DNA from: DASSKK01 sp035690495
GTDB lineage: Bacteria; Actinomycetota; Actinomycetes; Propionibacteriales; Nocardioidaceae
Direction: 5' to 3'
Length of the DNA: 64,000 bases
Assembly: GCA_035690495.1 (NCBI GenBank)
Contig: DASSKK010000010.1
Span: 1-64,000, forward strand
Shown here: in pieces, positions 9,148 to 17,629 of the stretch
Position numbering within the stretch: the first letter of the stretch is position 1
Layout: the number at the start of each line of letters is the position of its first letter
Notes under the pieces: model-generated
What the model was told of the DNA's origin: nothing
Databases searched by the model: none
What the model saw: only the letters and a program-made list of their open reading frames with translations
Program-made: the position numbers and the translations under genes

Positions 9148-10041
9148 GTGGACGTGACGTCGGTGGGAGAGGTCAGCGATCGTCTCGGCGAGACCGGCTA
9201 CCTGGCCGACGAGTCGCTGGCGACGATCACCTACCTGGCGCTCGCCATGCACCGGCCGCTGCTGCTCGAGGGCGAGCCCGGCACCGGCAAGACCGCGCTC
9301 GCCGAGGCGATCGCGGAGGGCCTGGGGCTGCCGCTGATCCGGCTGCAGTGCTACGAGGGGATCGACGCGGCGCAGGCGCTCTACGACTGGGACTTCCCGC
9401 GCCAGATCCTGCACCTGCGCGCGCTCGAGGTGGCGGGCCGGCACGACGAGGACGGCGACTCGTTCCTGGCCGAGCAGGCCGAGAAGTCCATGTACGACGA
9501 GCGGTTCCTGCTCGCCAGGCCGGTGCTGCGTGCGCTGCGCGAGTCGCCGGCGGTCCTGCTCGTGGACGAGATCGACCGTGCCGACGACGAGTTCGAGGCG
9601 TTCCTGCTCGAGGTGCTGTCCACCTTCCAGGTGTCGATCCCCGAGCTCGGCACGGTGAGCGCCGAGACCCCACCGGTCGTCGTGCTCACCTCCAACCGGA
9701 CTCGTGAGGTGCACGACGCGCTGAAGCGGCGATGCCTCTACCACTGGGTGGAGCACCCCGGCCTCGAGCGCGAGGTCGCGATCGTGCGCAGCCGCGCCCC
9801 GGAGGTGTCCGAGCAGCTCGCCCGGCAGGTGGTCTCGCTGGTCCAGCAGCTGCGCACCGTCGACGGCATGCTCAAGCCGCCCGGGGTCGCCGAGACCCTG
9901 GACTGGGCGCGAGCCCTGGACGCGCTCGGCACCACCGAGCTGGACCTGGCGGCGGCGGCGGCGAGTCTCGGCGCGGTGGTGAAGTACCGCGAGGACGCGC
10001 AGCGTGCCCGCGATGCCCTCGACCGGATGCTGGCGACCTGA
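9148..10041 (+). CDS. MoxR-family AAA+ ATPase (CoxD-like)
   Basis: A 297-residue AAA+ ATPase. Walker A is GEPGTGKT (residues 42-49), Walker B AVLLVDEIDRAD, and VVVLTSNRTREVHDALKRRC contains sensor 1 and the arginine-finger region. MoxR ATPases work with VWA-domain proteins as chaperones for metal-cofactor insertion; in CO dehydrogenase clusters the equivalents CoxD and CoxE mature the active site. Here the VWA gene starts two bases after the stop, and the XdhC-like gene follows. The GTG start at 9148 is supported by the TAGGCT box. Confidence 0.92.
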   Translation: MDVTSVGEVSDRLGETGYLADESLATITYLALAMHRPLLLEGEPGTGKTALAEAIAEGLGLPLIRLQCYEGIDAAQALYDWDFPRQILHLRALEVAGRHDEDGDSFLAEQAEKSMYDERFLLARPVLRALRESPAVLLVDEIDRADDEFEAFLLEVLSTFQVSIPELGTVSAETPPVVVLTSNRTREVHDALKRRCLYHWVEHPGLEREVAIVRSRAPEVSEQLARQVVSLVQQLRTVDGMLKPPGVAETLDWARALDALGTTELDLAAAAASLGAVVKYREDAQRARDALDRMLAT

Positions 10042-10043
10042 CG

Positions 10044-11219
10044 GTGGACACAAGCGCGCCGGCGACGAATACCCTTCATGCGGCTGACGAGATGCTGCTC
10101 GGGTTCGCCCGGGCGCTGCGTGCGGCTGGCGTGCCGGTGACGTCGGACCGAGCCCAGTCGTTCCTGAGGGCGACCGCCTTGCTGGGTCTCGACGACCGGC
10201 AGGCGACCTACTGGGCAGGCAGGTCGACGCTCTGCTCAGGACCCGACGACCTGGACCGCTACGACGACGTGTTCGCGGCCTGGTTCCTCACCGGCGACGT
10301 CCCGACCGGGCCGCCCCGCAAGCGCGACCGCCCGGCGACGACCGTCGCGCAGGCGTCGCTCGACGAGCCCGACGACCGTGACGGCGAGGGGCCGGACAGC
10401 CACGACCCCGAGCCGCTGCGGGCCCGTGCCAGCGCCGCGGAGGTGCTGCGGCACCGCGACATCGCAGACCTGAGCGCCGCCGAGAAGGCCAGCCTCGCCG
10501 CTCTGTTCGAGACGATCACCCCGAGAGCACCACGCCGCCGCGCCCACCGCCGCACCCGCTGGCACCGCGGCGAGGTCGACGCGCACCGCACGTTGCGCAA
10601 CACCCTGCGGCGGATGGGGGAGCCGGCCGACATCAGCTGGCGACGTCGAGGCACCCGCCCGCGCCGGGTGGTGCTGCTCGTCGACGTGTCCGGGTCGATG
10701 AGCGGGTACGCCGACGCGCTGCTCCGGCTCGCGCACCGCTTCGCGGTGGTTTCAAGACGGCCCTCCGCAGGCTCCGGGCCTCCTCAACCACCGGTCGAGG
10801 TGTTCACCGTCGGCACCCGGCTGACCCGGATCACCCGGGCGATGCGGCTGCGCGACCCGGACCGCGCGATCGTCGCCGCCGGAGAGACGGTGCCGGACTG
10901 GTCCGGCGGCACCCGGCTCGGCGAGACCCTGCAGGTCTTCCTGGACCGGTGGGGCCAGCGCGGCCTGGCCCGCGGCGCGGTCGTGGTGGTGTTCAGCGAC
11001 GGCTGGGAGCGCGGCGAGGCCGAGCTGCTGAAGGAGCAGATGCGCCGCCTGCACGGGCTCGCGCACCGGGTGGTCTGGGTGAACCCGCACGTGGGCAAGG
11101 ACGGCTACCAGCCGGTGCAGCAGGGAATCGTGGCCGCCCTTCCGCACGTTGACGACTTCGTGGCGGGTCATTCGCTCGCCACGTTCGCCCGGCTGGTGGA
11201 GGTGGTCGCGGATGCGTGA
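10044..11219 (+). CDS. VWA-domain protein, CoxE-like
   Basis: A 391-residue VWA-containing protein (CoxE/MadC-like), partner of the MoxR ATPase. The metal-ion-dependent adhesion motif DVSGSMS is near residue 213, and the C-terminal VFSDGWERG and WVNPHVGKDGYQP stretches are typical. Between FAVV and VEVFTVGTRL the protein carries SRRPSAGSGPPQPP, encoded by a 48-bp hairpin repeat (10745-10792) that is absent from the expected family pattern. It starts at GTG 10044, two bases after the ATPase stop, and its stop overlaps the XdhC-like start. Probable role: insertion or activation of the molybdenum site. Confidence 0.88.
   Translation: MDTSAPATNTLHAADEMLLGFARALRAAGVPVTSDRAQSFLRATALLGLDDRQATYWAGRSTLCSGPDDLDRYDDVFAAWFLTGDVPTGPPRKRDRPATTVAQASLDEPDDRDGEGPDSHDPEPLRARASAAEVLRHRDIADLSAAEKASLAALFETITPRAPRRRAHRRTRWHRGEVDAHRTLRNTLRRMGEPADISWRRRGTRPRRVVLLVDVSGSMSGYADALLRLAHRFAVVSRRPSAGSGPPQPPVEVFTVGTRLTRITRAMRLRDPDRAIVAAGETVPDWSGGTRLGETLQVFLDRWGQRGLARGAVVVVFSDGWERGEAELLKEQMRRLHGLAHRVVWVNPHVGKDGYQPVQQGIVAALPHVDDFVAGHSLATFARLVEVVADA
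10745..10792 (+). repeat. 48-bp hairpin repeat inside the VWA gene
   Basis: Begins GGTGGTTTCAAGACGG and ends CCTCCTCAACCACC; GGTGGTT pairs with AACCACC and GGCCC with GGGCC. It is the same element, in opposite orientation, as the one inside the HelD-like gene at 31126-31171. It is read through in frame. Confidence 0.75.
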
Positions 11220-12384
11220 GGTGCTGACCGAGCTGCTGGACTGGTGGCGGGCCGGCGAGACGGTCGGGGTGGGCACGGTCGTCGCGACGTTCCGCTCCGC
11301 CCCGCGACCGCCCGGCGCGTCCATGCTGGTCGGCCCCGGCGGCGAGGCGGTCGGCTCGGTCTCCGGCGGATGCGTCGAGGGCGCGGTGTACGAGTCGGCG
11401 CAGTCGGTGGTCGAGTCCGGCGTCCCGCAGCTGAACCGGTACGGCGTCAGCGACGACGACGCGTTCGCGGTCGGGCTCACCTGCGGCGGCATCCTCGACG
11501 TGTACGTCGAGAAGGTCGACCAGGCCACGTTCCCCGAGCTGGAGGACATCGCCGACGACATCGAGGCGGGGCGTCCCGTCGCGGTGGCCACCGTGGTCGA
11601 GCACCCAGACCCGGCCTGGGTGGGCCGGCGCATGGTGGTGCACCCGGAGGACGGTGCTGCGGACGGTGGCGGAGACGTCACCGGCTCGATCGGCAGCGCG
11701 CGCGCCGACGCGGCGGTGCTGGACGACGTACGCGGCCTGCTCGCCGCCGGGCACAGTCAGACCCTCACCTACGGGCCCGACGGGGAGCGCCGGGGCGAGG
11801 GGATGCGGGTGTTCTGCTGGGCGTTCGCGCCGCAGCCGCGGATGCTGGTGTTCGGCGCGATCGACTTCGCCGCCGCCGTGGCCCGCATCGGCAGCTTCCT
11901 CGGCTACCACGTGACGGTGTGCGACGCGCGGCCGGTCTTCGCCACCAACACCCGCTTCCCGGCCGCCGACGAGGTCGTCGTCACCTGGCCGCACAAGTAC
12001 CTCGCGGCCGAGGCCGACGCGGGCCGTATCGACAAACGTACGGTCATGTGCGTGCTCACCCACGACCCGAAGTTCGACGTACCTCTGCTCGAGGTCGCGC
12101 TGAGGCTGCCGCAGCAGCCCGCCTACATCGGCGCGATGGGCTCGCGCAAGACCCACGACGACCGGCTCGCCCGGCTCCGCGAGGCGGGGCTGACCGACGA
12201 GGAGCTGGCCCGGATGTCCTCCCCGATCGGCCTCGACCTCGGTGCCCGCACCCCGGAGGAGACCGCGGTCAGCATCGCCGCGGAGATCATCGCCTTGCAG
12301 TGGGGCGGACGCGGTGACCGTCTCGGCGACCGGGAGGGACGCATCCACCACTCGAGCGAAGGGCTCGCGGGCTCCGTGGGTTGA
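11212..12384 (+). CDS. XdhC/CoxF-family molybdenum-hydroxylase maturation protein
   Basis: A 390-residue XdhC/CoxI-family protein. The N-terminal domain has SVSGGCVEGAVYE and GLTCGGILDVYVE; the C-terminal Rossmann-like XdhC_C domain has MLVFGAIDFAAAV, VCDARPVFA and YIGAMGSRKTHDDR. XdhC binds molybdenum cofactor and delivers the sulfurated form to xanthine-dehydrogenase-type enzymes; CoxF is the equivalent for CO dehydrogenase. It overlaps the VWA gene by eight bases. The last residues (SSEGLAGSVG) follow the conserved domain and look like a degenerate addition. Confidence 0.92.
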   Translation: MREVLTELLDWWRAGETVGVGTVVATFRSAPRPPGASMLVGPGGEAVGSVSGGCVEGAVYESAQSVVESGVPQLNRYGVSDDDAFAVGLTCGGILDVYVEKVDQATFPELEDIADDIEAGRPVAVATVVEHPDPAWVGRRMVVHPEDGAADGGGDVTGSIGSARADAAVLDDVRGLLAAGHSQTLTYGPDGERRGEGMRVFCWAFAPQPRMLVFGAIDFAAAVARIGSFLGYHVTVCDARPVFATNTRFPAADEVVVTWPHKYLAAEADAGRIDKRTVMCVLTHDPKFDVPLLEVALRLPQQPAYIGAMGSRKTHDDRLARLREAGLTDEELARMSSPIGLDLGARTPEETAVSIAAEIIALQWGGRGDRLGDREGRIHHSSEGLAGSVG

Positions 12385-12426
12385 GCGCGGGGCTAGGGTG
12401 AGGACACCCGGGCACAGGAGTCGTCG

Positions 12427-13668
12427 ATGGTGGCAGGCAAGGAGCTCCACTCCCGCAGGCTGGACGCGGTGCGGGCCTGGACGATGTTCGTCGAGCACGG
12501 CGACGACGCGCGGGCCCACGTGCGGCCGGAGATCCTGGACAGTTGGCAGCGCTCCGAGCAGTCCCTGTCCGCCGACGTCCGCGAGGCGCCGCTGGCCGAC
12601 GAGGACGACACCCGCGCGCTCTGGCAGGGCTCGCCGCTGCAGCGCGCGGTCGCGCGTGTCGAGCCCGAGCTGCGGCGCAGCGCCGAGGACGGCGACCTGG
12701 TCGTCGCGGTCACCGACGCGGAGACCCGGATCCTGTGGACCTACGGCGGGCGGGTGATGCGCCGCAAGGCCGAGTCGGTGAACTTCGTGGCGGGCGGCCG
12801 GTGGGACGACCGCAGCGCCGGCACCAACGCGCTCGACCTCGCGCAACGGCAGCGCGCGCCCGCGATGGTCTTCGGTCCCGAGCACTACGCCCACATGGTG
12901 CACAACTGGGTGTGCTGGGCGGCCCCGGTGCACGACCCGAGCAGCGGCGAGCAGATCGGCGTGCTCGACCTGTCCACGACGTGGGACCGCACCCACCCCA
13001 TCGGGCTGGCGACCGCGCGGGTGATGGCCCGGCTGATCGAGTCCGCGATGCCGCACTCCTCGGTGTACGGCGCGCCCGCCGAGCCGCAGGTCGCCGACGA
13101 CGAGGAAGGCCTGACGCTGACCCTGCTCGGCACGGCGACGGCGCGACTGGACGGCGTACGCCTGCTGCTGAACCGCCGCCAGACCGAGATCCTCGCGCTG
13201 CTCGCGCTGCACCCGGAGGGCCTGTCGCTGGAGCAGCTGCACACCCTGGTGTACGGCGAGCAACCGGTGACCGCGTCCACGCTCAAGGCCGAGGTGTCGC
13301 ACCTGCGCCGCGCCCTCGGCGGTGCGCTGACCTCCCGGCCGTATCGTCTGATGCTGTCGGTGCGCAGCGACGTCGAGACGGTGCTGACCCTGCTGAGGCA
13401 GGGGCGGGTCGGTGAGGCCGTGGCGGCCTACGGGGGCGACCTGCTGCCGGGCACGAACTCCCCGGGGCTGACCGAGCTGGCCGACTACGTGGCGGTGGCG
13501 GTCCGCGAGGCGCTGCTTGCCGACCCCGAGCCCGACTCCGTGCTCGCGTTCAGCGTGCGGGCGCCGTACGACGTGGAGGTGATCGAGACCTGCCTGGCGC
13601 GCCTCGGCCCGCATGCGCATCCCGCCAAGGCGCTGCTCAAGGCACGGCTCGCCGCGGCCGTCCGCTAG
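12427..13668 (+). CDS. GAF-domain regulator with winged-helix C-terminus
   Basis: A 413-residue regulator. The N-terminal part (about 1-210) resembles the sensor half of AcoR-type activators: ILDSWQRSEQ, then a GAF-like domain with SAGTNALDLA and HNWVCWAAPVHD. The sigma-54 AAA domain of AcoR is missing; instead residues about 235-320 form an OmpR/SARP-like winged helix (RRQTEILALLALHPEGLSLE and STLKAEVSHLRRALGG). ATG 12427 has AGGAG six bases upstream, and TAGGGT (12394-12399) is a possible -10 box. Its place just before the hydroxylase genes makes it their likely regulator, with a ligand unknown. Confidence 0.85.
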   Translation: MVAGKELHSRRLDAVRAWTMFVEHGDDARAHVRPEILDSWQRSEQSLSADVREAPLADEDDTRALWQGSPLQRAVARVEPELRRSAEDGDLVVAVTDAETRILWTYGGRVMRRKAESVNFVAGGRWDDRSAGTNALDLAQRQRAPAMVFGPEHYAHMVHNWVCWAAPVHDPSSGEQIGVLDLSTTWDRTHPIGLATARVMARLIESAMPHSSVYGAPAEPQVADDEEGLTLTLLGTATARLDGVRLLLNRRQTEILALLALHPEGLSLEQLHTLVYGEQPVTASTLKAEVSHLRRALGGALTSRPYRLMLSVRSDVETVLTLLRQGRVGEAVAAYGGDLLPGTNSPGLTELADYVAVAVREALLADPEPDSVLAFSVRAPYDVEVIETCLARLGPHAHPAKALLKARLAAAVR

Positions 13669-13708
13669 GAGGTCGCGCGAGCTCTCCTCCGACCAACCTT
13701 TCGCCAAC

Positions 13709-13728
13709 CCCGACGTCCTAGCGTCGGG
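13709..13728. promoter_or_regulatory. Palindrome at the cox-like operon promoter
   Basis: CCCGACG-TCCTAG-CGTCGGG is a perfect 7-bp inverted repeat 43-62 bases upstream of coxS. Its centre contains TAGCGT, a plausible -10 box, so a protein bound here would block the promoter. The GAF regulator encoded upstream is the obvious candidate ligand. A GAGGTG ribosome-binding site follows before the ATG. Confidence 0.5.
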
Positions 13729-13770
13729 ACCGAAGACCGCTCCCGAGTCGTCATCTACCGAGGTGTCTCC

Positions 13771-14304
13771 ATGACCAAGATCGAAGTCACCGTCGACGGA
13801 GCCAGGTACTCCGACGACGTCGAACCCCGCACCCTGCTCGTGCACTACCTGAGGGAGAACCTCGGGAAGACCGGCACGGTCGTCGGCTGCGACACCAGCA
13901 ACTGCGGCGCCTGCACAGTTCACCTGGACGGCCAGAGCGTGAAGTCGTGCAACATGCTCGCCGTGCAGGCCGACGGGCACGAGATCACCACGATCGAGGG
14001 CCTGGAGACCAACGGCACCCTGCACCCGATGCAGGAGGCGTTCCACGAGTGCCACGCGCTGCAGTGCGGCTACTGCACCCCCGGGATGATCATGCAGAGC
14101 ATCGACCTGCTCAACGACAACCCGCACCCGTCCGAGGACGAGATCCGGCACGGGCTCGAGGGCAACCTGTGCCGCTGCACGGGGTACCACAACATCGTCA
14201 AGGCGGTCCAGCAGGCCGCCGGGGCCCCGACGAGCTCGGCTTCGACAGGCTCGGTTTCGACGGGCTCGGTTTCGACGGGCTCAACCAGCGGAGTGGCGTC
14301 ATGA
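13771..14304 (+). CDS. coxS: CO dehydrogenase-like small subunit, two [2Fe-2S] clusters
   Basis: A 177-residue iron-sulfur subunit that passes electrons from the molybdenum site to FAD. The plant-type cluster ligands are Cys40, Cys45, Cys48 and Cys60; the second cluster uses Cys99, Cys102, Cys134 and Cys136 (QCGYCTPG, CRCTGY). The usual protein ends near residue 155; here a tail of about 20 residues built from S-T-G-S-V repeats is encoded by three tandem 15-bp units (14239-14283). The stop overlaps the coxL ATG by four bases. The symbol reflects family membership; CO as substrate is not proven. Confidence 0.93.
   Translation: MTKIEVTVDGARYSDDVEPRTLLVHYLRENLGKTGTVVGCDTSNCGACTVHLDGQSVKSCNMLAVQADGHEITTIEGLETNGTLHPMQEAFHECHALQCGYCTPGMIMQSIDLLNDNPHPSEDEIRHGLEGNLCRCTGYHNIVKAVQQAAGAPTSSASTGSVSTGSVSTGSTSGVAS
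14239..14283 (+). repeat. Three 15-bp tandem units in the coxS tail
   Basis: Units GCTTCGACAGGCTCG, GTTTCGACGGGCTCG and GTTTCGACGGGCTCA. They match the TTTCGACAGGCTCAACC core seen at 14320, 18078 and 50585 and extend the reading frame without breaking it. Confidence 0.75.
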
Positions 14305-16766
14305 CCGCCACGACTGAGGTCTCGACAGGCTCGACCGGCGGAGGCGGAGAGGTGGGCAGGGCCCGGACGCGCAAGGAGGACCAGCGGCTGATCACCGGTC
14401 GCACCCGATGGACCGACAACATCGTGCTGCCCGGGATGCTGCACATGGCGATGGTGCGAAGCCCGTTCGCGCACGCGAAGATCACCAACATCGACACCGA
14501 GGCCGCCAAGGCCGCCACCAACGTAGTGACCGTGCTCACCGGCGCCGACCTCGGCGAGTCCCAGGGCGTGTGCATCAACGCCTGGCCGATCACCCCGGAC
14601 CAGAAGGCGCCCACGCACGTGCCGATGCCGTCGGACCGGGTCGCCTACGCCGGCGAGATCGTCGCGGTCGTGGTCGCCCGCACCGCCGCGCAGGCGCGCG
14701 ACGCGGCCGACCTGGTCGACGTGGACTACGAGGAGCTGCCGGCGGCACTCGACCTGAAGGAAGCGGCTCAGGACGCGGTGTTGGCGCATCCGGAGCTGGG
14801 CACGAACAAGTCGGCACTGTGGGAGTTCGACTCCGCCGAGGCCGGCACCGGCGGCGACGTCGAACAGGCCATCTCCAAGGCGCGCACCGACGGCATCGTG
14901 ATCGAGAGGGAGTTCCGCCAGCAGCGGCTGATCCCGGCGTTCATGGAGCCGCGGTCGGTGGTCGTCGACCCCACCGGCGACCAGCTGACGATGTGGTCGG
15001 CCACCCAGATCCCGCACATCCTGAGGTTCGCACTCGCGGCGACCACCGGCGTGCCCGAGTCGAAGATCCGGGTGATCGCCCCCGACGTCGGAGGCGGTTT
15101 CGGCGGCAAGCTGCAGACGACCCCCGAGGAGTGGATCGCCTGGGCGGTCGCCCGGCGGCTCGGCAAGCCGGTGAAGTACACCGAGACCCGCTCGGAGTCG
15201 TTGATGTCCGGCCACCACGGCCGCGACCAGTGGCAGAAGCTCACCCTGGCGGCGACCAAGGACGGCACGGTCACCGGGCTGAAGGTGGAGCTGCTCGCCG
15301 ACCTCGGCGCCTACGTCGCGGTGGTCGGCGGCGGAGTGCCCGTGCTCGGCGCGTTCATGTTCAACGCGATCTACAAGTTCCCCGCCTACCACTTCTCCTG
15401 CCAGACGGTGCTCACGAACAAGACCTGGACCGACGCCTACCGTGGCGCCGGGCGCCCGGAGGCGACGTTCGGCATCGAGCGGATGATGACCGAGCTGGCC
15501 GAGCAGGTCGGCGCCGACCCCCTGGAGATCCGGGAGAAGAACTGGATCAAGCACGAGGAGTTCCCGTTCTCGACCGTCTCCGGCCTGGAGTACGACTCCG
15601 GCAACTACGAGGCGGCGACCGCGAAGGCCAAGGAGATCTTCTCCTACGACGAGCTGCGCGCCGAGCAGGCCAAGCGCCGCGAGTCCAAGGACCCGGTCCA
15701 GCTCGGCATCGGGATCTCGACGTTCACCGAGATGTGCGGGCTCGCGCCCTCACGGGTGCTCGGCTCGCTGGACTACGGCGCAGGCGGGTGGGAGCACGCG
15801 TCGATCCGGATGCTGGCGACCGGCACGGTGGAGGTGGTCACCGGGTCCTCGGCGCACGGCCAGGGACACGAGACCGCCTGGTCGCAGATCGTCGCGGACC
15901 GGCTCGGTGTCCCCTTCGAGGACGTCGAGGTGCTGCACGGCGACACGCAGATCGCGCCGAAGGGCCTGGACACCTACGGCTCGCGGTCGCTGACCGTCGG
16001 CGGCGAGGCGCTGATCAAGGCCGCCGACAAGGTCATCGAGAAGGCCAAGCCGATCGCGGCCCACCTGCTCGAGGCCTCCGCCGATGACCTCGAGTTCGAG
16101 GCCGGCAAGTTCACCGTCAAGGGCACCGACAAGGGCATGGCGATGGCAGACATCGCGCTCGCGACGTTCGCGGCCCACAACCTGCCCGACGGGGTCGAGC
16201 CTTCGCTGGACTCCGACGCCACCTACGACCCGGTGAACTTCTCCTTCCCGCACGGCACCCACCTGTGCGCCGTCGAGGTGGACACCGAGACCGGCGGCGT
16301 GAAGATGCGCAAGTACGTCGCGGTCGACGACGTCGGGGTGATCGTGAACCCCACGATCGTGGAGGGCCAGGTGCACGGCGGGCTCGTCCAAGGGATCGCC
16401 CAGGCGCTGTGGGAGGAGGCGGTCCACGACGAGGCCGGCACGCTCGTCTCGGCATCCTTCGTCGACTACACGCTGCCGACGGCCGCGGACACGATCAGCT
16501 TCGACCTTGGCCACACCAGCTCGCCGGCGACCTCCAACAGCCTGGGCACCAAGGGCGTCGGCGAGGCCGGCACGATCGCCTCGACTCCGGCCGTGGTGAA
16601 CGCGATCGTCGACGCCTGCCGGCCCTTCGGGGTGGACGACGTACGGATGCCGTGCACCCCCGAGCGGGTCTGGAAGGCCATCCACTCCAAGGACGCCGGC
16701 GGGCAGACCGCCACCGAGGGCGCCGCCGTACCCCACCTGACCGAGGACGAAGGAGCAGCACAGTGA
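14301..16766 (+). CDS. coxL: Form II CO dehydrogenase-like large (molybdenum) subunit
   Basis: An 821-residue molybdopterin-binding subunit of the xanthine oxidase family. The active-site loop reads AYRGAGR (about residues 379-385), the form II signature; true high-affinity form I CO dehydrogenases have AYXCSFR. Other family stretches are DVGGGFGGK, SSAHGQGHETAWSQI, and GVGEAGTIASTPAVV with the conserved Glu near 755. Substrate is therefore uncertain: form II enzymes include CO oxidisers and other aldehyde or purine hydroxylases. The N-terminus (TEVSTGSTGGGG) carries another copy of the S-T-G-S-T repeat. It overlaps coxS and coxM by four bases each. Confidence 0.92.
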   Translation: MTATTEVSTGSTGGGGEVGRARTRKEDQRLITGRTRWTDNIVLPGMLHMAMVRSPFAHAKITNIDTEAAKAATNVVTVLTGADLGESQGVCINAWPITPDQKAPTHVPMPSDRVAYAGEIVAVVVARTAAQARDAADLVDVDYEELPAALDLKEAAQDAVLAHPELGTNKSALWEFDSAEAGTGGDVEQAISKARTDGIVIEREFRQQRLIPAFMEPRSVVVDPTGDQLTMWSATQIPHILRFALAATTGVPESKIRVIAPDVGGGFGGKLQTTPEEWIAWAVARRLGKPVKYTETRSESLMSGHHGRDQWQKLTLAATKDGTVTGLKVELLADLGAYVAVVGGGVPVLGAFMFNAIYKFPAYHFSCQTVLTNKTWTDAYRGAGRPEATFGIERMMTELAEQVGADPLEIREKNWIKHEEFPFSTVSGLEYDSGNYEAATAKAKEIFSYDELRAEQAKRRESKDPVQLGIGISTFTEMCGLAPSRVLGSLDYGAGGWEHASIRMLATGTVEVVTGSSAHGQGHETAWSQIVADRLGVPFEDVEVLHGDTQIAPKGLDTYGSRSLTVGGEALIKAADKVIEKAKPIAAHLLEASADDLEFEAGKFTVKGTDKGMAMADIALATFAAHNLPDGVEPSLDSDATYDPVNFSFPHGTHLCAVEVDTETGGVKMRKYVAVDDVGVIVNPTIVEGQVHGGLVQGIAQALWEEAVHDEAGTLVSASFVDYTLPTAADTISFDLGHTSSPATSNSLGTKGVGEAGTIASTPAVVNAIVDACRPFGVDDVRMPCTPERVWKAIHSKDAGGQTATEGAAVPHLTEDEGAAQ
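14319..14344 (+). repeat. S-T-G-S-T coding repeat at coxL N-terminus
   Basis: GTCTCGACAGGCTCGACC and flanks, a further copy of the short coding repeat, about 35 bases after the tandem units in coxS. Confidence 0.6.
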
Positions 16767-17623
16767 TCCCGGCACAGTTCGACTACGTGGCGCCGACCTC
16801 GGTGGCCGACGCCCTGTCCGCTCTTGCCGAGGCGGGCGAGGACGCCAAGATCCTGGCCGGCGGGCAGAGCCTGCTTCCGGTGCTGCGGCTCCGGCTCAAC
16901 GCACCCTCCACAGTCGTCGACCTCGGCAGGGTCGAGGAGCTGCGCGGAGTGCGCGACGACGGCGACTCGCTGGTCGTGGGCGCGATGACCCGGCACTGCG
17001 ACGTGCTCACCGACCCGCTGATCGGCGAGCACGCCCTGGTGATCGCCAAGGCGTTGCAGACCGTGGCGGACCCACAAGTGCGGCACCGCGGCACGTTCGG
17101 CGGTTCGCTCTCCCACGCGGACCCCGCCGGCGACCTCGGCGCCCCGGTGCTCGCGCTCGGCGCCCAGTTCGTGATCGCCGGGTCCGGCGGCACCCGCACC
17201 GTCGAGGCGGCCGACTTCTTCACCGACCTGTTCACCACCGCGATCGACGACGAGGAGATCCTCACCGAGGTGCGGATCCCCAAGCACACCGGCTGGGGCG
17301 GGCACTACGAGAAGTTCGTACGGGTCGCCCACCAGTGGTCGATCGTCGCGGTGGCCGCCGCGGTGAAAGCCGAGGGCGGCACCATCAGCGAGGCACGCGT
17401 CGGACTGACCAACATGGGCTCCACGCCGTTGCGCGCGACCGCCGTCGAGCAGGCCCTGGTCGGCAAGCAGGCAAGCGAGGACGCCGTACGCGACGCCGTC
17501 GTCGCCGTCGCCGAGGGCACCAACCCGCCGTCGGACCTCAACGGTGACGCGGACTACCGCAGGCACCTGGCCACCGTGCTCACCCGGCGGGCCGTGCTCG
17601 CCGCGGCTGCGCCTGTAGCCTGA
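16763..17623 (+). CDS. coxM: CO dehydrogenase-like medium (FAD) subunit
   Basis: A 286-residue FAD-binding subunit that passes electrons on to the respiratory chain. The two FAD loops are AGGQSLLPVLRLRL (about residues 33-46) and the GTFGGSLSHADPAGD stretch (about 112-126). The C-terminal CO_deh_flav_C domain (ARVGLTNMGSTPLRAT) is present. It starts at GTG 16763 overlapping the coxL stop. The frame extends much further upstream, but there it only shadows coxL. Confidence 0.94.
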   Translation: MIPAQFDYVAPTSVADALSALAEAGEDAKILAGGQSLLPVLRLRLNAPSTVVDLGRVEELRGVRDDGDSLVVGAMTRHCDVLTDPLIGEHALVIAKALQTVADPQVRHRGTFGGSLSHADPAGDLGAPVLALGAQFVIAGSGGTRTVEAADFFTDLFTTAIDDEEILTEVRIPKHTGWGGHYEKFVRVAHQWSIVAVAAAVKAEGGTISEARVGLTNMGSTPLRATAVEQALVGKQASEDAVRDAVVAVAEGTNPPSDLNGDADYRRHLATVLTRRAVLAAAAPVA

Positions 17624-17629
17624 GACTCC

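Noticed and set aside
10993..14190. Very long minus-strand open frame (over 1000 codons)
   Set aside because: It lies antisense to the XdhC-like gene, the GAF regulator and coxS, whose products are clear families; long antisense frames are expected in high-GC DNA.
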